From assembly GCA_947466425.1 (NCBI GenBank), contig CANIBZ010000002.1, positions 58,840-122,839 of the forward strand: a DNA stretch of 64,000 bases, read 5' to 3'. Of this stretch, positions 1 through 8,715 are shown in pieces (the stretch's first letter is position 1; each line of letters starts with the position of its first letter). A model generated the notes under the pieces. That model was not told where the DNA came from, did no database searches, and saw only the letters and a program-made list of their open reading frames with translations. Source of the DNA: Flavobacteriales bacterium. Lineage in GTDB: Bacteria; Bacteroidota; Bacteroidia; Flavobacteriales_D; Sanyastnellaceae. The position numbers and the translations under genes are program-made.

Positions 1-1
1 A

Positions 2-250
2 CTAAACGATGTATTCTTTCCAGTCCTTTCAGGATTCAATTTGAATGAAATTCAATATGAATTTGGAATATACAATCGATACGGCGAACGCATCTTCTAT
101 TCGCAAGATCCTGAGCAAGCATGGATTGGCAACGCTTTCGGAAACGAATACTACACGCAAATAGATGGCTACACCTGGACTTTGCGAATCATCACCTCTT
201 CTTTCTCCGAACCCATTGAACTAACGGGTTCGGTTGTAATCATCAGATAA
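2..250 (+). CDS. C-terminal part of a T9SS-secreted protein (type B sorting domain), 5' truncated
   Basis: The frame is open from base 2, so the gene begins upstream of the window; 82 codons plus TAA remain. The piece reads like the gliding-motility-associated C-terminal domain: an N-D-V-F-F-P start, then a NRYGERIF strand, a W-x-GN turn, a GYTW strand and a last strand ending VVIIR. In this family the domain is the signal for export by the type IX secretion system across the outer membrane and for surface anchoring. The nature of the passenger cannot be told. The stop codon is followed directly by a micro-hairpin array. Confidence 0.8.
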   Translation, partial: LNDVFFPVLSGFNLNEIQYEFGIYNRYGERIFYSQDPEQAWIGNAFGNEYYTQIDGYTWTLRIITSSFSEPIELTGSVVIIR

Positions 251-317
251 TCGCGAAGCAATCGTCGAAGACATTAGCCTCCGGCATTCGTTGCTCTGCA
301 ACATTCGCCTTCGGCTA
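251..317 (-). repeat. GAAT-linked micro-hairpin array A
   Basis: Five perfect small hairpins sit head to tail between two convergent stop codons. On the + strand they are GC-GAA-GC (253-259), GTC-GAA-GAC (264-272), GCC-TCC-GGC (277-285), GTTGC-TCT-GCAAC (290-302) and GCC-TTC-GGC (307-315), separated by 4-nt linkers AATC, ATTA, ATTC, ATTC. Read on the minus strand the linkers become GAAT/TAAT/GATT, as in arrays B-E. Read that way the array begins inside the stop codon (315-317) of the DUF2721 gene and is in sense with it. It fills the whole intergenic space, so it may act as a bidirectional 3'-end structure; that is inference. Confidence 0.85.
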
Positions 318-755
318 TTTGATCATCTTTTTCAGATAATCCAAAATACTATCTTCCAGCCCCGCCATATCGCTTAACTCAATTTCCAACGACCGCGTTG
401 AATTAATTAATTCAATTAATGAAAGAAATAGAGAAGCGCAGAATAAAATTAGTGCGGTTGCAAAAGTGAATTCCGCAATGTTCATCTCTTCGCGATATAT
501 GAAATACATGGAAACAATGGCAAATGTGAAGCTGAGTACGCCAAATATCTGCATGTTTTTGATCAGGCGTAATCTGAATTTTAAGTTCTTTATTTGCGCG
601 TAGAGTAGGGCGGCTTCCTTGGGCTCACGTCCTTTATAGCGGTCGTGAAGACTGCGGATTACGTTAGCCAAAGCAAGAAAACGATTGGTGTAGGCCAACA
701 TGATTAGGCTAATTGCCGGAAACAATAATGCAGGGGTGTTAATAGTTATGTCCAT
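315..755 (-). CDS. DUF2721 family membrane protein
   Basis: 146 residues. The N-terminus carries the pattern typical of DUF2721 (PALLFPAISLIMLAYTNRF, then an IRxL motif), a family of small bacterial membrane proteins of unknown function. Three hydrophobic segments are visible at about residues 8-27, 70-90 and 97-117, so it should sit in the inner membrane. It stands alone, convergent to the truncated T9SS gene; its stop codon merges into the micro-hairpin array at 251-317. No function can be assigned beyond the family name. Confidence 0.75.
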   Translation of the reverse strand: MDITINTPALLFPAISLIMLAYTNRFLALANVIRSLHDRYKGREPKEAALLYAQIKNLKFRLRLIKNMQIFGVLSFTFAIVSMYFIYREEMNIAEFTFATALILFCASLFLSLIELINSTRSLEIELSDMAGLEDSILDYLKKMIK

Positions 756-949
756 TTTTACAATAAGTATGTCAAACTTAATATAGAATTAGTGGTTATG
801 TCATTAAATTAGCAAACATCTAAAAATAATGGTGATGTCGGAGAGAAATTTTTTGGGTTTGAAAGTGCAGTCAAGCAAAAAAAATCAGCGTGTTGAGATT
901 TTTTTGAATTGTTTGTGCGCTATAGAAAATACATTAAAGTAATAAGAGG

Positions 950-979
950 AAAAAAAAGGGGCATAAGCCCCTTTTTTTT
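950..979 (-). terminator. Bidirectional rho-independent terminator
   Basis: Stem GGGGC / GCCCC (958-962 and 967-971) with loop ATAA, preceded by eight A (950-957) and followed by eight T (972-979). It ends transcription of the minus-strand gene whose stop codon (978-980) overlaps it, and would also work for + strand read-through. Confidence 0.85.
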
Positions 980-2111
980 ATTGTTTCACACAGCCTTTTT
1001 GAGTGTATAGCCAATTCTGTAGAATCTGATTTTTATCTATCTGAAACCAAACATGATTGTTTCCGTTTGATCTCTCAGAACAATCTGAGTCGGGACAAGA
1101 TCCAAGGGTTGTGCCTATCAAAGATCTTGCGACATATTGTGTCAACACGGGGTCCAGTCCAACCAGTTCAATCCATGCGTCGCGGCAGGTTTTATCATTA
1201 CCACAATTTGGCTCATTCACTTTAGGTTCTGTTATTTCACATTGCATACCACAATGCTTACATTCCTTCGTGTATTTCGTTAATTGAACTGTAAACGGGA
1301 TAGAAAATTTATTGGTTTCTAAATATTTCATTACTCTTTCTAAGAACTTCTTCCTGTTTTTCGCGGCTAAATCAGCGGACTCTTTCTCCTTTTGTTTTTT
1401 TAATGCTAATTCTTCATTAAGATTTTGTTCTTTCTGAGCAACTAATATTTTTTCAGCATCATATACATCCTTTTGAAACTGCTGAATCAATACATAGATT
1501 CCATCCAAACGATTTTTAAACTCTTTTGTTTTTTCTTCTAAGGTGGAAAAATGATTCAGGTATCTACTCTGAAAATCTTGAGTAATAAGGTTATTTCTAC
1601 TTTCTTTAGATTCGTTGATTAATGACATACTATTTAAATAGTACGTATTCATTTCTTCAATAAGAGGTGATATTTTTTGATTGATATCATTTTCTAAATC
1701 ACTATCCAGTTCCAAATTCGCAAGGGTGTATCCTCCTACCTGGCTATATGGACGAGCTAATTTCAAGTTTCTTTTCCAATTGGGTAAAAAGTCAATTAAA
1801 GTTTTGAAGTCAGTACTATAAACAAACCCAGTGGTAGGATCCGCTTCATTATACACCAACGAAAGATTCGCTATTTCCACGGAAAGATTACTAAGGTTCC
1901 AACTTTGTTCTTTCCTGTAGATCTCATTTTTTCCTTGCTTAAACAAAACATTAGCCGACATTCTGCCAGCAAAAAAGCCAACTCGCTTCATGAAACTTGC
2001 TTTTTCGCAATTTTTGTTCAGTCTAGTGACATAATTCTCGGGTAAAGTTTGCGCAGCAAGTCCAAATGAAATTGAAGCGAATGCTAACGATAAAAGTAAT
2101 TTTCTTGTCAT
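978..2111 (-). CDS. Secreted protein of unknown function with cysteine-rich C-terminus
   Basis: 377 residues with a clear Sec signal peptide (about residues 1-20, ending ...LAAQ). The middle (about 190-265) is rich in K and E and probably forms a coiled coil. The last ~90 residues contain several cysteines (a C-x2-C-x3-C cluster and a later C-x4-C pair), which suggests disulfides or metal binding outside the cytoplasm. I do not recognise a family. A TAnnTTTG element (2131-2138, minus strand) lies 19 nt before the ATG, back to back with the promoter of the XRE gene, so the two genes are divergently transcribed. The gene ends in a strong terminator. Confidence 0.65.
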   Translation of the reverse strand: MTRKLLLSLAFASISFGLAAQTLPENYVTRLNKNCEKASFMKRVGFFAGRMSANVLFKQGKNEIYRKEQSWNLSNLSVEIANLSLVYNEADPTTGFVYSTDFKTLIDFLPNWKRNLKLARPYSQVGGYTLANLELDSDLENDINQKISPLIEEMNTYYLNSMSLINESKESRNNLITQDFQSRYLNHFSTLEEKTKEFKNRLDGIYVLIQQFQKDVYDAEKILVAQKEQNLNEELALKKQKEKESADLAAKNRKKFLERVMKYLETNKFSIPFTVQLTKYTKECKHCGMQCEITEPKVNEPNCGNDKTCRDAWIELVGLDPVLTQYVARSLIGTTLGSCPDSDCSERSNGNNHVWFQIDKNQILQNWLYTQKGCVKQ

Positions 2112-2177
2112 TTCGTTATTTTTTTATTTTCAAAGGTAAATTTTATGAACACGATGAATTTACTTTTTAGTGTTTTA

Positions 2178-2209
2178 TTGCTATTTTCAAGGTTATTTTT
2201 GTACTTTTG
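2178..2209 (+). promoter_or_regulatory. Bacteroidota promoter of the XRE regulator
   Basis: TTG at 2178-2180, 21-nt spacer, TACTTTTG at 2202-2209: a full match to the -33/-7 promoter of Bacteroidota (TTG, 19-23 nt, TAnnTTTG). The -7 box covers the in-frame TTG at 2207, so that TTG cannot be the translation start. Confidence 0.7.
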
Positions 2210-2227
2210 AGGTACTTACTAAGGGTT

Positions 2228-2575
2228 ATGGAAAATTATATGCAAATAGCGGAAAATATTAAAAAGTTCCGAGAGCTTAAAAATTACACAAGAGATCAGA
2301 TGGCTGATGAGCTTGAAATGAGTCTCTCTGGATACGGAAAATTAGAGAGGGGGGAAGTTGATATTACGATCAGTAAATTATACAAAATATCCGTCATATT
2401 AGAAGTAAGTGTCTCTCAAATGATGAATTTTGATGTGTCAAACATCTTTAATGTTCACGGAAACCAAACTGTAAATGGAGTTGAAGTAAAAGAGCAGAAT
2501 TATTACTCTGATCAGTATAAAGACAAGTACATTCAAATTCTTGAGCAAGAAATTGAAAGACTCAAGAAAGGATAA
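2228..2575 (+). CDS. XRE-family helix-turn-helix transcriptional regulator
   Basis: 115 residues from the ATG at 2228; a second ATG at 2240 is possible. An in-frame TTG at 2207 is rejected because it lies inside the promoter -7 box. The N-terminal ~65 residues form a Cro/C1-type HTH (KKFRELKNYTRDQMADEL, then GYGKLERGE in the recognition region). A linker with an NVHGNQT stretch leads to a short C-terminal helix rich in E, Q and K that probably dimerises. It likely regulates itself or the divergent secreted-protein gene. This architecture is common for host-type orphan XRE proteins in Bacteroidota; no toxin partner is adjacent. Confidence 0.85.
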   Translation: MENYMQIAENIKKFRELKNYTRDQMADELEMSLSGYGKLERGEVDITISKLYKISVILEVSVSQMMNFDVSNIFNVHGNQTVNGVEVKEQNYYSDQYKDKYIQILEQEIERLKKG

Positions 2576-2685
2576 ACTAAGAATACACTTAAAAAGAACG
2601 CGATTTCTTATATCTGAGTTTCGAATTTTTGGCAGAAGACTCGGCGTAATTGCGATTATGAGTTATTAATTTTTATCTTTACGAG

Positions 2686-3624
2686 ATGCCAATAAACTTC
2701 GATCGGTCCTATATACAATCGTACTCATCACTTGAATTGCTTGCGAAACAAGCGGTGGAAGGTTTCATTACGGGTATGCATCGATCTCCATATCACGGAT
2801 TCTCGGTAGAGTTTGCCGAACACAGATTGTACAATGCCGGAGAGTCGACAAGACATCTCGATTGGAAATTATTGGCACGAACAGATAAGCACTTCGTGAA
2901 GCGCTACGAAGAAGAAACCAATCTGCGTTGTCAATTGGTGGTCGATGTTTCTTCTTCCATGCTTTTCCCAACCATTAAAAACGCCGAAGGCAAAGAATGG
3001 AACAAGTTGAAGTTCGCACTTTACGGAGCCGCAAGCGTTATGGAACTCATGAAGCGTCAGCGCGATGCCGTTGGTCTCAGCGTTTTCGCAAATGAACTCA
3101 TGGTTCACACCAAAGCGGGAAGCAGTCAAGCGCACATTCATTATTTGTATTCTGAAATGGAGAAGTGGTTGGAGCAAAGCGCGACTTCATACAAGAGTAA
3201 CAGCCATGTTTCTGAAGTTATTCATGAAATAGCTGAACGTATTCATAGAAGAAGTTTGGTGGTTGTGTTCAGTGATATGCTCGATGATTCGAAGCAAGTA
3301 GAGGAAGTCTTTCAATCGCTTCAGCACTTGCGTCACAACAAGCATGAAGTCATTCTTTTTCATGTGGTGCATCAAGAGCACGAGTTGGATTTCAATTTTG
3401 AAAACAGACCGTACTCGTTTGTCGATTTGGAAACAGGAGAAGAAGTGAAAGCTCATCCGCATGAATTGCGCAAAGCTTATCAAGAAAAAATGACTGCCTT
3501 TCGAACGTCATTGCAGATGAAGGCTGGACAGATTGGAGTCGATTATTTTCAAACATCTATTGAAGACGGAATTCAAAACTGCATGCTTCAATTCTTATTG
3601 AAGCGTCAGCGAATGATGATTTAA
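2686..3624 (+). CDS. DUF58 domain-containing protein (vWA-like)
   Basis: 312 residues. Residues ~38-85 carry the DUF58 core (HGFSVEFAEHRLYNAGE, then LDWKLLARTDKHFVKRYEEE). Right after it is a MIDAS-like D-x-S-x-S motif (D87, S89, S91) that starts a von Willebrand A-like fold. In this phylum such proteins normally work with a MoxR AAA+ ATPase and Bat proteins, but none of these is in the window, so the partner would have to be elsewhere. Four bases separate it from the sirtuin gene, suggesting co-transcription. Cytoplasmic; exact function unknown for the family. Confidence 0.85.
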   Translation: MPINFDRSYIQSYSSLELLAKQAVEGFITGMHRSPYHGFSVEFAEHRLYNAGESTRHLDWKLLARTDKHFVKRYEEETNLRCQLVVDVSSSMLFPTIKNAEGKEWNKLKFALYGAASVMELMKRQRDAVGLSVFANELMVHTKAGSSQAHIHYLYSEMEKWLEQSATSYKSNSHVSEVIHEIAERIHRRSLVVVFSDMLDDSKQVEEVFQSLQHLRHNKHEVILFHVVHQEHELDFNFENRPYSFVDLETGEEVKAHPHELRKAYQEKMTAFRTSLQMKAGQIGVDYFQTSIEDGIQNCMLQFLLKRQRMMI

Positions 3625-3628
3625 TTTT

Positions 3629-4309
3629 ATGAAACATTTAGTGGTCTTAACTGGCGCTGGAACCAGCGCCGAAAGCGGTATTAACACCTTTCGCGACTCA
3701 AACGGACTGTGGGAGCAATACCGCATTGAAGACGTTGCAACTCCTGAAGGTTGGGAACGCAACCCCGATCTTGTTACCGAGTTCTACAACCAACGTCGAT
3801 TGCAATTGAACGAGGTGCAACCCAACAACGGACACCTCATTCTGGCTCAATTGGAAAAACACTTCCGTGTTTCTATCATTACGCAAAACGTAGACAACCT
3901 TCACGAACGCGCCGGCAGCTCAAACATCCTTCATCTACACGGAGAGCTGACAAAAATGAGAAGCTCGTGCTGCGTAAATGAAATTGGGCAAATTGCCCAA
4001 TCGACGCTCAGTACTTGCGGACATGGAAATTCGTTACGTCCGCATATTGTCTGGTTCGGAGAAGATGTTCCATTACTTCAAGACGCTGCTGAGTTAGTGG
4101 AGGATGCCGACATCTTTATGGTCCTCGGTACTTCGCTGGAAGTGTATCCGGCAGCCGGATTGCTATACAACGTTCCGCTCAAAGCAGAGCGTTGGGTGAT
4201 TGATCCGAAAGTCCCTGAGCTTGCAACAAAACTAGGCTTCAACGCCATTGCCTCTGGTGCTTCCGAAGGCATGCAGCGCTGGTGCGAGTTTCAAAAGATT
4301 AGTCTCTAG
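3629..4309 (+). CDS. cobB: NAD-dependent protein deacylase, Sir2/CobB type, with reduced zinc site
   Basis: 226 residues. NAD-binding GAGTSAESGI motif (9-18), QNVDNLH (86-92) and catalytic His104 in LHLHG are present. Y53-x-x-R56 matches the Tyr/Arg pair that class III sirtuins (SIRT5, E. coli CobB) use to recognise succinyl or malonyl lysine, so desuccinylase activity is plausible. The usual four-cysteine zinc site is not intact: only C114, C115 and C130 lie in the segment, without paired CxxC spacing. The gene's last 11 bases overlap the end of the convergent biotin carboxylase gene. Confidence 0.92.
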   Translation: MKHLVVLTGAGTSAESGINTFRDSNGLWEQYRIEDVATPEGWERNPDLVTEFYNQRRLQLNEVQPNNGHLILAQLEKHFRVSIITQNVDNLHERAGSSNILHLHGELTKMRSSCCVNEIGQIAQSTLSTCGHGNSLRPHIVWFGEDVPLLQDAAELVEDADIFMVLGTSLEVYPAAGLLYNVPLKAERWVIDPKVPELATKLGFNAIASGASEGMQRWCEFQKISL

Positions 4310-5786
4310 CGCGAAGCTTCCAAGCACTGGTTTTGTGCTCGTTTGTAGAATTCGTCGAAGCAGAAGTATTGTCTTGCTGAAACAAAATCTCAGCAGCAAT
4401 AGCTGCAACTTCTGTTTCTTCAACCGACAATTCTTTCTTCAAGATTTCTGGAGTGAAATAGTCCTTCACGAAATGCGTGTCGAAATTTCCAGATTTGAAT
4501 GCTTCATGATTAATCGCCCATGAACAAAAATCAAGTGTAGTCTGAACTCCTGAGATCTTATATTCTGCAATGGCTCTGGTCATGCGCTCAATGGCTTGCT
4601 CGCGATTCGCAGCATGCACAATCAACTTCGCAATCATCGGGTCATAGTAAATCGGAATGTCCATGCCTTCTTCAAAGCCATCGTCAACGCGAATGCCCGG
4701 TCCTTGCGGACGAACATACGTGTTCAATCTTCCAATATCAGGAAGGAAGTTGTTGGTTGGATCTTCAGCATAAACACGAACCTCAAGTGCATGTCCGTTG
4801 ATCGAAAGGTCGTCTTGCGTAAACGCTAATTTCTCTCCGCGAGCCACACGAATTTGTTCCTTCACCAAATCAATTCCTGTAATGCTTTCTGAAACCGGAT
4901 GCTCCACTTGCAAGCGGGTATTCATTTCCAAGAAGTAGTAATTCAATTTATCGTCGAGCAAGAACTCCACCGTTCCCGCGCCTACGTAATCGCAGCTTCT
5001 AGCGGCATCGCATGCGCTCTTACCCATGGCAGCGCGAAGCTCTGGAGTAAGAATAGCAGAAGGCGCTTCTTCAATCACTTTCTGATGTCTGCGCTGAATG
5101 CTGCATTCACGCTCGAAAAGGTGAACAATGTTTCCGTGTGTATCTGCCAATACTTGAATCTCAATGTGTCGCGGTCCGCTAACATAACGTTCAATGAAAA
5201 CCGCTCCGTCTCCGAAAGAACTCACCGCTTCAGAAATGGCGCGCTCCATTTGCTCTTCCACTTCTTCAATCTTTTCAACGATGCGCATTCCTTTACCACC
5301 GCCGCCTGCGCTGGCTTTAATGAGGATTGGAAGTCCAACTTCCAACGCAACGCGCTTCGCTTGTTCCACATCTGCAATGGCGTCTTCAGTTCCTGGAACC
5401 ATGGGAATGTTGTACTTTCTTGCAGCAGCTTTTGCAGCAAGTTTACTTCCCATCATGTCTATGCTATCCGGATTCGGACCAATGAAGGTGATTCCGTTTT
5501 CTTGAACTTTTCTTGCGAATCCGGCATTTTCAGAAAGGAATCCGTATCCCGGATGAATCCCTTCAACCCCTAACTCTTTGCAAATTTCAATGATCTTGTC
5601 TGCTTGTAAATACGACTGGTTAGAGGGCGGAGGACCTACGCAAACGGCCTCGTCGGCGTATTTAACGAAAGGTGCATTTCTATCGGCTTCACTATAAATA
5701 GCAACAGTGGCAATTCCCATTTCTTTCGCTGAACGCATAATGCGCAAAGCAATTTCTCCACGGTTCGCAACAAGAATCTTTTTCAT
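4299..5786 (-). CDS. accC: Biotin carboxylase subunit of an acyl-CoA carboxylase
   Basis: 495 residues from the ATG at 5786 (MKKILVANRGEIA, the universal biotin carboxylase start); an in-frame start 21 nt upstream is less likely because it adds a non-conserved leader. It carboxylates biotin with ATP and bicarbonate. The glycine-rich ATP-grasp loop (AGGGGKGMR), the HIEIQ strand, ERECSIQRRHQK and the EMNTRLQVEH motif with the catalytic Arg/Glu are present. At ~495 residues it is about 45 longer than E. coli AccC; the extra C-terminal tail, rich in S, T and N, resembles carboxylases of the propionyl-CoA/methylcrotonyl-CoA kind. No carboxyltransferase or biotin carrier gene is next to it. A near-consensus CATTTTTG ends 4 nt before the ATG. 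Confidence 0.9.
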   Translation of the reverse strand: MKKILVANRGEIALRIMRSAKEMGIATVAIYSEADRNAPFVKYADEAVCVGPPPSNQSYLQADKIIEICKELGVEGIHPGYGFLSENAGFARKVQENGITFIGPNPDSIDMMGSKLAAKAAARKYNIPMVPGTEDAIADVEQAKRVALEVGLPILIKASAGGGGKGMRIVEKIEEVEEQMERAISEAVSSFGDGAVFIERYVSGPRHIEIQVLADTHGNIVHLFERECSIQRRHQKVIEEAPSAILTPELRAAMGKSACDAARSCDYVGAGTVEFLLDDKLNYYFLEMNTRLQVEHPVSESITGIDLVKEQIRVARGEKLAFTQDDLSINGHALEVRVYAEDPTNNFLPDIGRLNTYVRPQGPGIRVDDGFEEGMDIPIYYDPMIAKLIVHAANREQAIERMTRAIAEYKISGVQTTLDFCSWAINHEAFKSGNFDTHFVKDYFTPEILKKELSVEETEVAAIAAEILFQQDNTSASTNSTNEHKTSAWKLRARD

Positions 5787-5829
5787 TCCACAAAAATGAA
5801 CATACAATGTCCATTTTGAAAATTATTTG

Positions 5830-6678
5830 TCACTTTTTCTTCGGCGGTGTTTTCTTTTTATTTTTCTTCTTGGGTTGAATTTTCACTGAATCTGTGACAA
5901 TAACATTCGTCTTCTCGTCAGTTGTCCATTGCGCAGCTGGAACGCTCAAATTGCCGCTTGAGGTTGAAGTTGAAGTTGAAGTGATGGTGGGTATGGCGTT
6001 GGTGCTTTCGATGACTGCTGGAGAATCGTATTCCATAGATCGGTCTGCTTTAACTTCTATCGCATGATCTGCAGGAGCAATTGCGTTTTCTTCATGAACC
6101 TCGACTATTGTCGGAGCCTCGTGCACATGCTCAACCTCTCTAACCACAGGTGTTACGTAAATTCCCGAAACCGGTTTCAGCTCGGCATATTGTTCTGAAT
6201 TTACTTTGAATTCTTTGCTTTCTGAAACAGTGTCATTGGTTGTATTTGGAATTTCACTGTTGTTAGAATTGTCTTGGACCATAGCCAATTGATTGGAATT
6301 TTTTTCTGAAGGAACGAACCAAACGATTGCTCCAACCACTGCGGCCATTCCAACCAATGAAAAAGAAACCGTTCGGAATCCGCTCCACTTGGGAAGAGGA
6401 GGGAAGAGAATGTTCAACCACACTTTGAATCGCGAAGGTTTTTGCTGATTGAATTCTTTCTTCAAGTTTTTCCAAACGGCAGCAGGTGGATCTTGCATCT
6501 CGTGATCGGAAGACTCAATGTTTCCCAAAAGCATTTTGAGTTCATTGAATTCCTTTTCGTTGGAAACATGTTGCAGCACAAAGGCGCGTTCCTCTGGAAG
6601 CAAACCGTTGAATTCTTTGGTGCGCAAGAGTCGCTCCAAGTCTTCGGGCTGATAGGTGAAAGGTTTTTGTGTGCTCAT
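5830..6678 (-). CDS. Probable membrane anti-sigma factor
   Basis: 282 residues. The first ~100 residues are cytoplasmic and acidic/basic mixed; a single membrane segment lies at about 102-122; the remaining ~160 residues would be periplasmic and end in a very lysine-rich tail. No family motif is recognised, but the start codon overlaps the stop of the upstream ECF sigma gene by 4 bp (6675-6678), the classical arrangement of a sigma factor and its membrane-bound anti-sigma partner. The assignment therefore rests on topology and coupling, not on sequence similarity. Confidence 0.65.
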   Translation of the reverse strand: MSTQKPFTYQPEDLERLLRTKEFNGLLPEERAFVLQHVSNEKEFNELKMLLGNIESSDHEMQDPPAAVWKNLKKEFNQQKPSRFKVWLNILFPPLPKWSGFRTVSFSLVGMAAVVGAIVWFVPSEKNSNQLAMVQDNSNNSEIPNTTNDTVSESKEFKVNSEQYAELKPVSGIYVTPVVREVEHVHEAPTIVEVHEENAIAPADHAIEVKADRSMEYDSPAVIESTNAIPTITSTSTSTSSGNLSVPAAQWTTDEKTNVIVTDSVKIQPKKKNKKKTPPKKK

Positions 6679-7280
6679 GATTGTAGTAATATGAAGAGAA
6701 ATGAAAGTAAAAGTTCTTTGTATTCGTGAAGAATACCGTTGAGTTCTTTGAGGGTGTAGAAGATGCGAGATTTTACGGTTCCTTCGGAGCAGCCCATGGT
6801 TTCGGCTATTTCCGGATTGCTGAGTTCATGCACGAACCGAAGTTCGAAGGTGGTTCGCTTGGTCTCATCTAATTGCGACAGCGCATCTTGCAGCGCCTCC
6901 TCGAATTTAGAACGGTCCATGTCGCGGTCGTGTTCGTGCACCTCGGCAGTCGCAATAGTCATTCGCGCCTCGGCGCGAACTTCATGCTTCGCATATTCAT
7001 TCTTACACTGGTTGTGCGCCATGCTGTAGAGCCACGTCTTAAAATTGCGTTTCACATCGAAGCCTTCGGCGTGACGAAAGACTTTGCTGAACAGCTCTTG
7101 CGTGAAGTCGGCTGCAATCTCTTTGTCTTTTCGCAGCATGCGAAAGAAGTAAGAATGAATCGGCCGGCTGTAACGTGTGTATAGTTCTTCGAAGGCCCGC
7201 TCGTTGCCGGCCGCAATCAGCGGCATAAGCTCTTCGTCTTTGAAGGGAGTAAACGTTTTATGTTTGTTGAATAGTGCCAA
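6675..7280 (-). CDS. ECF-subfamily RNA polymerase sigma factor
   Basis: 201 residues with sigma region 2 (RAFEELYTRYSRPIHSYFFR, then DFTQELFSKVF and a TWLYSMAHN end) and region 4 (LDETKRTTFELRFVHELSNPEIAETMG followed by GTVKSRIF). It directs RNA polymerase to an unknown regulon. The reading frame starts at a TTG (7280); the ATG at 7296 is in another frame, so TTG or an internal codon must be used. Translationally coupled to the downstream anti-sigma-like gene. Confidence 0.88.
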   Translation of the reverse strand: MALFNKHKTFTPFKDEELMPLIAAGNERAFEELYTRYSRPIHSYFFRMLRKDKEIAADFTQELFSKVFRHAEGFDVKRNFKTWLYSMAHNQCKNEYAKHEVRAEARMTIATAEVHEHDRDMDRSKFEEALQDALSQLDETKRTTFELRFVHELSNPEIAETMGCSEGTVKSRIFYTLKELNGILHEYKELLLSFLFILLQS

Positions 7281-7329
7281 GAGAAGGGGTTTTCATGCCG
7301 CTGTACAGGTAACGCACAGTTCGGTTCAT

Positions 7330-7956
7330 TTATTCATATTTATTTTTTAAATCCAAGCGGTCGCGCAACTCGAACAACATCATAGCCGTCGCTCCCCAAA
7401 TCAAATAGTCTTCGAAGCGAATCGCCGGCACCGACTTCGTTTGCTGAATATGAGGCATAAAGATTTCCATCTGCTCAGTCTTCATCTTCGCTCCGAAATG
7501 CCCAAGAGGAATAGGAACCAACGCTGCCACTTCTCTTTCATCGGGAATGAAATTCGGAATTTCATTCAACACCGTTGCAAAGGGCTGCACCAACAACCGA
7601 CTCGGAGGAATGAAGATTTCATTCAACATAAAATATTCTCTTTCGGTTGGAAGGGAAAGCCTCACTTCTTCGCTCAATTCGCGCAAGGCCGTGTGCAACA
7701 GGCTTTCATCGCCTTCGTCTTTCTTCCCACCGGGAAATGCCATCTGTCCGCTGTGAACTCCATTGTAAACCGGACGCTGAATGAGCGTAATTCCGGCATC
7801 GCCTTCATGCGGATGAATCACAATCAGCACAGCGCTTTCGCGTGGAGCGGGCGTGAGCTTTCGCGCTTCAGCAGCGCTCTCACGAATGTACGCGTCGAGT
7901 TCGCTGTAGGCCTTTGGCTCAAATGGTTTCTGTAATTGTTCTTCAATCCACTGCAT
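7330..7956 (-). CDS. Nudix hydrolase, CoA-pyrophosphatase-like
   Basis: 208 residues. The Nudix box G-x5-E-x7-REUxEExGU is present at about residues 76-98 (GGKKDEGDESLLHTALREL, then SEEV). The preceding RPVYNGVHSGQMAFPGG pattern is the one seen in CoA/acyl-CoA diphosphatases (NudL/YeaB type), which split CoA into phosphopantetheine and 3',5'-ADP using Mg or Mn. Substrate is inferred from this motif only. Divergent from aat. Confidence 0.85.
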   Translation of the reverse strand: MQWIEEQLQKPFEPKAYSELDAYIRESAAEARKLTPAPRESAVLIVIHPHEGDAGITLIQRPVYNGVHSGQMAFPGGKKDEGDESLLHTALRELSEEVRLSLPTEREYFMLNEIFIPPSRLLVQPFATVLNEIPNFIPDEREVAALVPIPLGHFGAKMKTEQMEIFMPHIQQTKSVPAIRFEDYLIWGATAMMLFELRDRLDLKNKYE

Positions 7957-8000
7957 AGTTTTTCATTTCGAAGTAAATCTAGAACTAACTTCGTAACGCG

Positions 8001-8666
8001 ATGCCAATTTACAGACTCTCAGACGAATTGTGGTTCCCCGGTCCAGAGGAATTTGAAGAAAACCTAATCGCTGTTGGCGGAGATCTTTCAGTTTCCCGTT
8101 TGTTGCTCGCTTATTCAAAAGGAATTTTCCCCTGGTACGAAGATCCAGGAATGCCTCGCTGGTATTGTCCGGAAGAACGTTGTGTCTTTCATGTTCCTTC
8201 CTTCAAACCAAGTAAATCAACAAGACAGCTCTACAATAAGGGCATTTATCGATTCACTTTTGACAACGCATTTCACGAGGTCATTTCAGCTTGCGCGGGG
8301 AATGGTAGAGAAGACGAAACGTGGATTCTTCCAGAAATGATTGAGGCATACACTGAATTGCATGCTCTCGGATTTGCTCATTCCGTCGAGGTTTGGAGAG
8401 ACGGAAACTTAGCCGGTGGATTGTATGGAATTAATTTAGGCGGCATGTTCTGCGGGGAAAGTATGTTCTCAACGGAATCGAATACTTCGAAATTAGCGCT
8501 TTGGCATTTGATTCAACGCTGCAAGGAATGGGGCATGGAGTGGGTAGACGGACAACTGGAAAATCCGCATCTGATTTCATTGGGCGCTGAACTGATTTCG
8601 CGAGAAGCCTATTTAGAGCATTTGGAAAAGGCCCTAAAACAAGAGACACACAGAGGGAAATGGTAA
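8001..8666 (+). CDS. aat: Leucyl/phenylalanyl-tRNA--protein transferase
   Basis: 221 residues, normal length for Aat. It transfers Leu or Phe from tRNA to N-terminal Arg/Lys of proteins, marking them for ClpS/ClpAP degradation (N-end rule). Diagnostic motifs: FPGPEE at the start, GGDLSVSRLLLAYSKGIFPW, TWILPEMIEAY, HSVEVW, GGLYGINLGGMFCGESMFS, and the final DGQLENPHLISLGAE. A TAnnTTCG element (7986-7993) ends 7 nt before the ATG. Confidence 0.96.
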   Translation: MPIYRLSDELWFPGPEEFEENLIAVGGDLSVSRLLLAYSKGIFPWYEDPGMPRWYCPEERCVFHVPSFKPSKSTRQLYNKGIYRFTFDNAFHEVISACAGNGREDETWILPEMIEAYTELHALGFAHSVEVWRDGNLAGGLYGINLGGMFCGESMFSTESNTSKLALWHLIQRCKEWGMEWVDGQLENPHLISLGAELISREAYLEHLEKALKQETHRGKW

Positions 8667-8715
8667 ATATTCATTTCGAATTAAACCCTTTGCAATTTAT
8701 TAGTTCTAAGAAGTA

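Noticed and set aside
978..2111. Zinc-ribbon transcription factor because of its CxxC clusters
   Set aside because: A clear signal peptide places the protein outside the cytoplasm.
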